44,210 nt of DNA from Thermoplasmatota archaeon (lineage in GTDB: Archaea; Thermoplasmatota; JAKEGO01; JANQNJ01): contig JANQNJ010000038.1 of assembly GCA_028279645.1 (NCBI GenBank), forward strand, positions 1 through 44,210, written 5' to 3'. Positions 25,279 to 34,700 of this stretch are shown in pieces. The notes beneath the pieces are model-generated. The model saw only the letters and a list, made by a program, of their open reading frames with translations. It was not told the DNA's origin and did no database searches. The translations under genes were made by a program, and so were the position numbers. Every line of letters starts with the position of its first letter. The first letter of the stretch is position 1.

Positions 25279-25629
25279 GTGCGCCGAGCGAGAGGTGTGA
25301 ACCTGCCGTACCGTAGATACAACAACAGCTCCGACACCGAGTTCAGACTCCGCCTTCCAAAGAGGCAGAAGGGCGAGATGTTCGCCATAGCCGACAAGCT
25401 CCATGGAGCCTCACACATCACTGCCGTATGCGAGGATGGAAAGGCCCGAATGGGCCGTATCCCCGGGAAGCTCCGGAAGAGGATGTGGATAAGGGAGGGG
25501 GACCTGCTCATCGTCAAGCCGTGGGAGTTCCAGGACGAGAAGGCCGACATCACCTGGAGATACACGCAAACGCAGGCTCATCATCTTCAGAAGAGAGGCA
25601 AGCTCCCGGACGAGCTGGAGAAGTTCTGA
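25279..25629 (+). CDS. Translation initiation factor aIF1A
   Basis: The S1/OB-fold factor that with aIF1 and aIF2 sets up the initiation complex. The conserved body runs from RLRLPKRQKGEMFAIADKLHG through RMGRIPGKLRKRMWIREGD to KPWEFQDEKADITWRYT, which is characteristic. The start is uncertain: GTG at 25279 (MRRARGVNLP, 116 residues, GGGA 6 nt upstream) or GTG at 25297 (MNLPYRR). The frame opens at 25204, but a TATA-like GATTTTTAAAC at about 25211-25221 lies inside that extension, so I reject it. The gene sits 13 nt before the Rio1 gene; the pairing is usual in archaea and suggests co-transcription. Confidence 0.93.
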   Translation: MRRARGVNLPYRRYNNSSDTEFRLRLPKRQKGEMFAIADKLHGASHITAVCEDGKARMGRIPGKLRKRMWIREGDLLIVKPWEFQDEKADITWRYTQTQAHHLQKRGKLPDELEKF

Positions 25630-25642
25630 GGTGGCCGCCCCC

Positions 25643-26485
25643 ATGAGGGTGAAAGGCAGGCTCACCGATAAACAGCTTGAGTTCCTAGATTCAAGGATCC
25701 AGCCATCGGGCCGCAGGATCCAGGATGCCGACAACAGGAAGGTCCTGGACGAGGTCTTCGATCAGTTCACTCTACTGCTTCTGTACAAGTTGATCTCCAA
25801 CGGCTGGATCGAGAGCCTGGAGTATCCGATATCCACCGGCAAGGAGGCCAACATCTTCCTGGCGCATACCGTAGACCCCGAGGTCCTGGAGATGACGGGC
25901 CAGGAGGATGTGGATGTCGAGGACGACGAGGTCGGCTTCCTGGCTGTGAAGATCTACAGGACCACCAACGCCGAGTTCCGGAACGTAGCCAGATACATCA
26001 ACGGCGACCCCAGGTTCTCGCAGGTGAAGAAGGGCAGGGAGATGATATTCCAGTGGGCCAGGAAGGAGTACAGGAACCTGGAGATCATGACAAGGCTCGA
26101 TATCCCGGTCCCGGTTCCCGTCCATTGTGTGAAGAACATCCTGCTGATGGAGCTGATCATGGACGGAGACCATCCGGCGCCGAAGTTGAAGCAATGCGCT
26201 CTGGAGGACCCCGAGGCGACCATGGACGCCGTGCTGGCCCACATGCGGAAGATGTTGACGGAAGCAAAGCTGGTCCACTCCGATCTCAGCGAGTACAACA
26301 TGCTGATAAGGGACGGAGAGCCGGTGATCATCGACGCCGCACAGGGTGTGCTGACAGCGCATCCGGAGGCCGGAGAGTTCCTCAGAAGGGATGTGGCCAA
26401 CGTCGTCAGGTTCTTCAAGAGCAAGGGTGTGAAGAGGGACCTGGAGGAGACCGTCCGCTACGTCGCCGGTGGAGATAAGAAGTAA
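25643..26485 (+). CDS. rio1: Rio1-type atypical serine/threonine kinase
   Basis: A 280-residue RIO kinase, which acts in small ribosomal subunit maturation. The ATG at 25643 follows GAGGTGG by 8 nt; a GTG at 25631 is the alternative. The RIO ATP loop is STGKEA (64-69), the phosphate-binding Lys is in AVKIYR (K103), and the catalytic loop is VHSDLSEYN with D214 and N219. The metal-binding Asp is D231 in IIDAAQGV. The N-terminal RIO extension and the flexible acidic loop EDVDVEDDEVG between strands are typical for Rio1. It follows aIF1A by 13 nt, linking initiation and subunit maturation. Confidence 0.95.
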   Translation: MRVKGRLTDKQLEFLDSRIQPSGRRIQDADNRKVLDEVFDQFTLLLLYKLISNGWIESLEYPISTGKEANIFLAHTVDPEVLEMTGQEDVDVEDDEVGFLAVKIYRTTNAEFRNVARYINGDPRFSQVKKGREMIFQWARKEYRNLEIMTRLDIPVPVPVHCVKNILLMELIMDGDHPAPKLKQCALEDPEATMDAVLAHMRKMLTEAKLVHSDLSEYNMLIRDGEPVIIDAAQGVLTAHPEAGEFLRRDVANVVRFFKSKGVKRDLEETVRYVAGGDKK

Positions 26486-26510
26486 TGAATTCCCTAAAGC
26501 CGAACAGGAT

Positions 26511-27752
26511 CTAGATCAGGTACTTTTCGAGGATCGCATCCGTCAGCCGGACCGCTCTTGCAGCCGCCCTGACATCGTGAACGCGGATGATATCCGCACC
26601 CTTCATTATCGCAGCGACATTCGAGGCCAGTGTACCTTCCAGCCTCTTCTCGACGGGCAGGTCCAGGACCTTGCCTATGAACGATTTCGAGGAGGTTCCG
26701 ATGAGCAGGGGCTGATGCATACCCTTGAACGAAGCCAGCTCCCGGAGGATCTCAAGATTGTGCTCCAACGTCTTGCCGAAACCGATCCCGGGATCGACGA
26801 TGATCCTGTCCCTTTCGATCCCCGCCTCAAGTGCGAGGTCCCTCCTCTCCTGGAGGAAGCCGTAGATATCGGGTATCAGGTCGCTATACTCCGGCCTGTC
26901 CTGCATTGTGCCAGGGGTTCCCTGCATGTGCATGAGCACGATGGCCGCTCCTGTCTCCGCGACTACGTCGGCCATCCGCGGATCTCCCATTGCCGTGATA
27001 TCGTTCACCATGTGGGCACCGGCTTCGATGGCGGTCCTGGCAACCTCGGATTTGCAGGTGTCCACGGATATCGTGATGTCGAGCTCGGCCGCCGCCTCGA
27101 TCACGGGGATCACCCTTCGAAGCTCCTCTTCGACCGATACTGGCTCCGCTCCAGGACGGCTCGACTCACCGCCGATGTCAACGATGGCGGCGCCCTCCTC
27201 GATCATCCTCTGGACCCAGGCGAAGGCCGAGTCCCTATCGAGGTACCTCCCGCCGTCTGAGAAGGAGTCCGGAGTGACGTTGAGAACGCCCATGATCGCG
27301 GTCCTTCCCAGATCGAGCCCGCGGTCCCGTGCCCCGAGACCTGTGACCTCATCCATAGCGAGAAGGTCGTTCAGGGCATCGGCAAGATCACCGAGCCTGT
27401 AGGGCTGGATCCGGAGCTTGGGGATGATCCGGTCCAGCTGGGACCTGGTCGCCATGATGAGGACATCGGTGGGATCGTCCTTGAACATGGTCACATTCAG
27501 TGAGACCGCAGCCTCGCCGCCGGCGGCCAGCATCTCCTGCTTCAGGATGTTTGCTGCCCTTGCAGCGAGGTCCTTTACCAGGATCATGTGGAAATCGCCC
27601 TTGGTGGCCATGATCTCGATGCCTGGCTCGGTGACCCCGATGGAGCTCATGCGCCTCCGGATGCCGCCCGGACTGGAAGATATAAACGGTACGACGAGGG
27701 GTCGTCCGGAATTCTTCACCGTTCCCGGGTCCTTATCCTGTTCTTCTGCCAC
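26511..27752 (-). CDS. folP: Dihydropteroate synthase with N-terminal accessory domain
   Basis: The enzyme joins a pterin diphosphate with p-aminobenzoate (or a related arylamine in methanopterin synthesis). The TIM-barrel core starts near residue 150 with MGVLNVTPDSFSDGG, followed by VDIGGESSRPGA, ISVDTCKSEVA, VNDITAMGD, VLMHMQGTP, VDPGIGFGKT and LIGTSSKSF, and ends with RVHDVRAA, all family signatures. The first ~140 residues are an extra alpha/beta domain (RAANILKQEMLAAGGEAAV...DVLIMATRSQLDRI) also seen in some bacterial enzymes. The start is best at the GTG at 27752 (MAEEQDKD), behind GGTGGT; a TTG at 27758 is 2 codons earlier. It lies 17 nt after AlaX on the same strand, probably one transcript. 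Confidence 0.95.
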   Translation of the reverse strand: MAEEQDKDPGTVKNSGRPLVVPFISSSPGGIRRRMSSIGVTEPGIEIMATKGDFHMILVKDLAARAANILKQEMLAAGGEAAVSLNVTMFKDDPTDVLIMATRSQLDRIIPKLRIQPYRLGDLADALNDLLAMDEVTGLGARDRGLDLGRTAIMGVLNVTPDSFSDGGRYLDRDSAFAWVQRMIEEGAAIVDIGGESSRPGAEPVSVEEELRRVIPVIEAAAELDITISVDTCKSEVARTAIEAGAHMVNDITAMGDPRMADVVAETGAAIVLMHMQGTPGTMQDRPEYSDLIPDIYGFLQERRDLALEAGIERDRIIVDPGIGFGKTLEHNLEILRELASFKGMHQPLLIGTSSKSFIGKVLDLPVEKRLEGTLASNVAAIMKGADIIRVHDVRAAARAVRLTDAILEKYLI

Positions 27753-27769
27753 TGTCAACCACCGTCATT

Positions 27770-28540
27770 CTACTCGAGGACGTAGGTTATCCTCTCCTTG
27801 TCCTTCCCCTTGCTCTCCTTCTTGATGATCCGGATATGTCCGAGCTCCTCGGTGCTGGCCACATGGGTTCCGGCACATGGGCAGAGATCGTCCTCACCTA
27901 TGGTCACGACCCTCAGCTCGGTTATGAACTTGGGCAGAAGGTCCAGGTTGCACCGCTGGCCAATGCCCATGGCCTCGATGGAATCCCGGGTCCGATTCCT
28001 TATCTCCACCTCTATCGTTCCGTCGATGATCTCGTTGGCCAGGCGCTCGATCTCCGAGATATCCTCATCTGTGAACTTCACAGGATGGAAGTCGACCCTT
28101 GACCGGTCGGCATGGATCTGGTTGCCGACGGTGGGAGCTCCGAAATTATCGTAGACCACGGCAGATATGATGTGCTGGGAGGTGTGCATCCGCATGTGGG
28201 CGTATCTGCGATCCCAGTCGATGACGGCCTTCACTCCCGATGTCTCCTCCGGGAGGGGTCTGTCCAGGATATGTCGAACGTTGTTCCCCTTCTTGACGAC
28301 GTGGACGACGTTGAAAACACCTTCCGGACCTGGTACGGGCTCCCCATCATCACCTACAAGCCGAAGTGTCCCCACATCCGATGGCTGTCCGCCGCCTTCC
28401 GGATAGAAGGCGGTGCGATCCAGTATCACGTACGGCCGAGGCGGTTCGGAGCCGTCCATGGAGGCTTTCGAGACCACGGCCTCGAACTCCCTGACATAGT
28501 TGGAGCCGATGTCGTCCATGTAGAGGATCTCGGTTCCCAT
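27770..28540 (-). CDS. alaX: Alanyl-tRNA editing protein AlaX
   Basis: A free-standing trans-editing hydrolase that removes Ser (or Gly) wrongly joined to tRNA-Ala. The start is placed at the ATG at 28540 (MGTEILYMDD, 256 residues); a minus-strand TATA box ATTAAAAAC near 28562-28570 sits 25 nt before it, so the message is nearly leaderless, and the longer frame to 28633 is unlikely. The N-terminal beta-barrel includes TAFYPEGGGQPSD, typical of AlaX-M and AlaRS editing domains. The zinc ligands are H119 and H123 in MHTSQH and C222 and H226 in CAGTH. It is divergent from aglB. Confidence 0.93.
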   Translation of the reverse strand: MGTEILYMDDIGSNYVREFEAVVSKASMDGSEPPRPYVILDRTAFYPEGGGQPSDVGTLRLVGDDGEPVPGPEGVFNVVHVVKKGNNVRHILDRPLPEETSGVKAVIDWDRRYAHMRMHTSQHIISAVVYDNFGAPTVGNQIHADRSRVDFHPVKFTDEDISEIERLANEIIDGTIEVEIRNRTRDSIEAMGIGQRCNLDLLPKFITELRVVTIGEDDLCPCAGTHVASTEELGHIRIIKKESKGKDKERITYVLE

Positions 28541-28672
28541 GGCCCTTCGAACGTGGTCATCGTTTTTAATCCTGCCGTATCCTACCAGGCGCTGCAAAGG
28601 GCCTGCGGAATACCGCATGAAAACGCCTTCCAATGGAGGTAGGGCCTATATAGCCTATAATAACTAGAATAT

Positions 28673-28686
28673 AAAGATATATAAGG
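28673..28686 (+). promoter_or_regulatory. TATA box of aglB
   Basis: AAAGATATATAAGG lies about 50 nt before the GTG at 28733, in the gap divergent from alaX. AAGGTGA is the ribosome binding site, 5 nt before the start. Confidence 0.6.
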
Positions 28687-28732
28687 GATGAGGTATTAGA
28701 GGGTTCCTACTATCCACTGGTAAGGTGAAATA

Positions 28733-31700
28733 GTGAAGATGGGTAAGTCGAAAGAACGGACCACACTGGAAGAGATTGGAAGGGTGATCCGCCGGAAGCG
28801 GTGGACCATCCTGACGTTGACCGTTATTTTCTTCCTGGCACTCTTCCTCCGGGCGTATTTCTACTACGAACCCGCCGTGGAGGACGGTGTCAGGCTGTCG
28901 GGTAACGACCCGTACTATCACAAGAGAGTGATCGATCATGTCCAGGAGGACCATACCCATCTTCTAGAGGACCCCATGATCGGTTACCCCGGAACTGGTT
29001 CCGATCCGGGTAACCCGCGTCCCCCTCTCTTCGACTGGTCGATAGCCGTGATAGGGTTGATACTCGCGCCGATATTCGGCGGCGATGTGGTGACGTCCAC
29101 GAACCTCGTCACCATATTCACCCCCTCCTTCTGGAGCGCGTTAACTGTCTTTCCGGTCTACTTCTTCACGCGGGAGTATTTCGGCAAGAAGGCGGGGATC
29201 ACAGCGGCGCTGCTGTTAGCAATAATGCCGGCTCACATCGACCGTTCTACCTTGGGGTTCGCGGACCACGACTCCTTCGTCGTGTTCTTCTCCGTCGTAA
29301 CCTTCTTCTTCTATGCCAGGGCCCTGCGCACCATGCGTACGGGGACCTGGGTGAAGAACTGGCGCTCGATCAAGGAGATACGTAAGGGGTTGAGCAGATA
29401 TGCGGAATCCAACCGTATCAGTTTGGGATACGCCTTCCTATCGGCGTTCTCTTTGGCTACGATAGCCCTCGCCTGGAAAGGGTTCAGCTACGTGCTCGCC
29501 ATTCTTCTCATATACTACTTCATTCAGCTGCTGATCAACGCCTTCAAACACGACGATTCGCTGCCTATAGCGGCGATAACGCTGATCGTCTTCGCTATAC
29601 CGCTGTTCCTTTCGATACCAGCGTACGATGCCATGGGCTTCCTCAAATCGAGCTGGGGCCTCAAACCGGTGTTCTACCTGTTCATGGGCGTCGTCGGGCT
29701 GACGATACTGTTCGTCCCCACAAGGGACGTTCCATGGTTACTCCTGCTGCCCAGCATAGCGTTGATCGGCATCATCACCTATCTGGTGATGCTGCTGATA
29801 TCGCCTGAATCCGCAGATCTGCTGTTCAGCGGTGCGGGTTACTTCGTGAAAACGAAACGTTTCTCGACGATCGCAGAGGCTCAGGCGCCAATTCTCAGCC
29901 GGCTCATAGTGAGCTACGGGGTGACAACGTTCTTCCTTGCGCTCATAGGGATCGTCTTCGCCGGTCTCGAGTTCAAGAAGAAGTGGCAGGCGGACGAGCT
30001 GTTCATCGTCGTATGGGCCTTCGTCGCCATATTCATGGCGATCTCGGCCATACGTTTCATGTTCAACGCGTCCCCCGTGTTCGCGATCCTGCAGGGATAC
30101 ATACTGTTCTGGATAATCAAGAAGACCAACTTCAGAAGCATCACCAACGCTTTGCGGGGCTTCAAAGGAAGCACCATCTACGCCCTTCGCAAGGGGACGA
30201 AGGTCCGGCACATCGTGGTCGGCCTCTTCGTGGCCTTCCTGGTCATCCTCCCGAACGTCTGGTTCGCGGTTGACGCCGGGATACCCTTCGAGGACAAGCA
30301 GGAATACGACGAGAAGATCTACAACGCAATGCCGGAATGGATCCGACCCGACGACTACGAGCGCGGCCGGACCGTCTGGTATCTCGGCGCCTTCGGCCAA
30401 GGCTTCCCATCGGAGTACTGGCAGAAAGGTTTCGAATGGTTATCCGAACAGGACAACGATCTCGAACCTGAGGACCGTCCAGCCTTCCTGAGCTGGTGGG
30501 ACTATGGTATGTGGTGCGTCAAGATCGGCGACCATCCCACTGTTGCGGACAACTTCATGAACGGGCACGAGATGGCCGGTAACTTCATCGCCGCGGAAGG
30601 CGAGGAGGAGGCCGTCGCCCTGCTCGTCGTGAGGATCACGGAGAAGAAGGTCCGCACCGAGAAGAACGTCAGAGCCCTCATCGCCGACTACATCGGCGAG
30701 GACGAGATGAAGACGTACGTGGATGCGATCAAGAACAGCGGAGACTACATCGACGAGATCAACGAGCATCCGGAGACCTACGGAAGGAAGGAAGGCCTCA
30801 GAAAGGGGAACGCCAAGTACACCATGGCCACAGAGGTCCTGATGAGGAACCTCGACCTGGAGGAGCTCGTCTCCCTCCTGGCGGATGCCGAGGAGATCAC
30901 GGGCTACGCCATCAGGTACTTCGGGGTAGATTCCAGGATGTTCCCGTTCTCGTACTACAACACCGGTATCTTCTATGCTCCCATCACACTGGCGGACCAC
31001 TACGTGGACGACTTCCTCCAGACCATGATCGTTGTCGACGGCGAGGTCATAACACCCGAGGAGTTCGAGCAGCGTCTGGCCCTCGATCCGGAGCTCCAGG
31101 CGGAGAACCTGGTACTCGCCTACACCGACAAGTTCTACAACACGATGTTCTACAAGACGTACATCGGATACAACTACCAGGACCTCGGCATGGATGAGTT
31201 CAACGGGATACCCGGAATGTCCGGCCAGCTGGCCCAGTATCCGTCCCTGCAGGGATGGGGAATGAAGCACTTCAGGCTGATCTACAAGACCGCCTACTGG
31301 AACCCGAGGAACTCCACCGACCTCCTCTTCGACGAGAAGGACTGGCAGGTCGTGTCCTACGACGACGCACTGGAATATGCCGAGCAGGAGAAGGGGACCG
31401 TCGACCTGAACAGCGGCCTCAGCTCCGGCGTGATGATGGTCAAGTACTATCACGGCGCCATCATCTCTGGCCAGGTCGCCACCGACGAGGGCGTCGGCAT
31501 CGAGGGCGCGACGGTCACCGTTTATGACGAGTACATGATCGCCCACGACTCGACCACCACCGAGGCCGACGGCAGCTATTCCCTGATCTCGCCTCCTGGC
31601 GAGAACGTGACCCTGGTGGCCTCCAAGGGCGGACAGTTCAACCCCCTGGACAAGAGCTTCGAGACGAAGCTCCACGAGGAGAACTTCACCATCACTGAGG

Positions 31701-34700
31701 ACCAGGCAGAGCGGAGGAAGATCGACAGTGACGGCGACGGCATCCACGATTACCTGATCACGAAGGACATCACAGTGGATTCCACCACCATCAACGGCAC
31801 CCTGTTCTGGGACACCAACCACAACTCCAAGGTCGGAAAGAGCGAGGAGCTCATAGCCAACACCGAGGTCAGGCTCACAGGGCCGAACAACCTCACCGCA
31901 ATCACCAACGATACCGGCTTCTTCAGCACCGGCTCGCTCCTCGAGGGCGAGTACACTGTGTCCATCGAGCTGGACGGAGTTGAGATCCAGCTGACCGAGA
32001 CCATCGAATCCGACGGAGCGGACCCGATCACGAAGGACCTTCCCCTCCAGGGAGCCACTGTCGACGGGTCTGTCACCGACACCGAGAACGCGGAAGCTGC
32101 CGATATCGAGGTGCGGCTGACCGACCAGGAGGACGATACCGTCTACAGCGCGACCACGAACGAGGATGGAGAGTACACCATCAACGACGTCCTTCCGGGG
32201 AGATACTCGCTGTGTCCGAAGGTGGAGGGAAACACCTCCTCACCAGTCTTCCTTGACCTGCAACTTGGCGACAGACAGACATCGGACTTCGTTCTCACCT
32301 CCACCGAACAGGTCGAGGGAACGGTCTGGATAGACCGGAACGAGGACGACAAGAGGTCGGTGGATGAGGGCGCGGCCGGCGCCAGGGTCCTGTTCTACGG
32401 AAAGAACGGGGATCAGGACGTCGTGTACACCGTCGTCGCCGACGAGGACGGTGTTTTCAAGGGCGATGTCCCCGATGATACCTACACTGTCAGCGTTGCT
32501 TACTACGAGGACGGCTCGAGCTACATATCGGACAGCATCGTCGACACTTCCTCGACGGACGATCTCGAGATCGAGCTGCTAGGCTCCGTCACCCTCAGAG
32601 GCCATATTTTCATCGAGACCATGATCGGTTCGAACGTCGAACTGGTCGGGGTCCCGGCGGACCTTTACATCGATTCGGGCGACAAGACCTGGACCGGCCA
32701 GGCCAACAAACGCGGCAACTTCAGCTTCGAGCTCACCAAGGGCGATTACATCTTCAGGGCGGAGCATACCGAGGGCAACAAGTCCTTTGCTCTCTCCCTT
32801 GACCTTTCCCTCACCGAGGACATGGTGCTCGATGAGCAGATGAACGAGGCGAAGGAGTTCGTCGGAAGGGCCTACTGGGACAAGGACAGGGACAACATCA
32901 TGGACGAGGACGAGGGGATGGCCGGAGTGACCATCACCTTCGAGTCCAGCTCCAGGACGTTCCAGACCGTCACCGACAGCAGCTACTGGTACCGAATAGC
33001 CATTCCAAAGGACGACTACACGATATCGGTGGAGAACGCCCCGGCTATCGAGCTGGAGGCATCCAGCTTCTCCCTGGGCGATCTCAAGTTCAAGCCCGAG
33101 GAGGTGACCGTGCGCGGCACAGTGTGGTGGGACGGCGACTTCAACATGAACATGAGCAACGACGAGATCGCCGGCTCCGATCTGGTCATACAGTTCGTTC
33201 CGTCGAACACCACCACCGAGATAGAGATCGACACCGAGGACGGATCGTTCGAACTGGACCTGTCGCCCGGCGCGTACAAGTTAGTGATCAACGCGACCGA
33301 TGCAGACGACCACCAGTACTTCTACGAGGGTTCGATGTTCATCCCTTACGGGACCGCCGAGATGGAGGTGGACCTCCTGGCGATCAAGATGGTCTACTTC
33401 GACCCGGTCCTGACGAAGGACGGAGTACCCATCGATCCCGACGACGTCAACGAGGACGGCTTCTTCAGGGTGTTCGATCCCTACGGACCCGACGATAAGA
33501 GCATACCTCTCGACAACGAGTTCGTCGAGGACTGGATCAACGGAGGGTTCATCTTCCCGGGTACGTATACCATCTGGGCTGCCTACGACGGCGAGGTCTA
33601 TCTGGGCTCACACGACATACACGATTCGGAGGAGCGGACCTTCGAGCTGGTCCCCGCGACGACCTACCAGGGCGAGATCCTCATGAAGCTCAGAGAGGAC
33701 ACGGAGGACTCCGTGGACTTCGAAAGCTTCCTGATCGACTTCATCTCCGAGGAAGGCGGGACGGCCAAGTTCTCGACCGAGTTCGACCATATCAACGACG
33801 GTTACAACTATTCGGTGATCCTGCCCACGGGCGGCACATATACCGCCTCCACCAACTTCACCTCCACCGAGGATGACCACGTCTACGTTATCGACCAGGA
33901 GATATCGCCGTTCGACGACCTGGTCCTCGAGAGATACTGGCGGTTCCGCGGGACGGTCTTCTACGACTGGAACGACGATGACGACGATGCCGGCGAGGAG
34001 GTCGTGGGCGTCGAGCTGACCATGTCCAACGAGGAGGACTCGTTCACCATCGTGACGGATGCCGATGGGAAGTTCACCGAGTACATGCCCTATGGGGCCG
34101 ATGGAAGGTACAACATCACCGTTGGGACCCCGGGCTACTCGGAGAGACCCAACACGGGCAGGATATTCGTCTCCGAGCTAAGGGAGAACATAGAGCTCGC
34201 AGCGGACAATGTGACCGTGACCGGGACGATATTCGTCGACGAGAACGTTGACGGGCTCCTGGACGATGATGAGGAGCCGACCTCGATCCAGGTGCAGTAC
34301 ACCAGGATCTCCGAGGAGAACGAGCACGATCCGATCCCTGTGACCCTCAACGGGTCAGGGGAGACCGGCAGGTACTGGATATCGCTCGAGCCCGGTAATT
34401 ACGAGGTCACCACCGACCACGGCACCTACAGCACCCTCGAGAAGACGAAGGTCAGGATCCAGGAGAGCGGAAAGCAGGAGAGCAACGTCCCGCTGGCCAC
34501 CAAGGCCAATGTACGCGGAAACCTGTACTATGTCAACGTATCGGGTGAATACGTGCAGCTCGATCCGGACACGTTCACCAACGAGCTGATCTTCAAGACC
34601 GAGGAGAAGCTCGAGGCATCGCCCGACATCCACGGAGCGTTCTACTCGCTCGACATCCCGCTGGGAAACTACTCGATCAACGGCAGGATAGAGACCGAGG

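Noticed and set aside
30440-31822. A 460-residue minus-strand frame inside aglB.
   Set aside because: It is antisense to the WWDYG and repeat coding region and rich in V, L, D and G typical of shadow frames. No ribosome site or domain was found.
31400-34700. Repeat region of aglB considered as a separate gene.
   Set aside because: The reading frame is continuous from the catalytic part with no stop. I saw no promoter or start site strong enough to split it, so it is kept as one gene.
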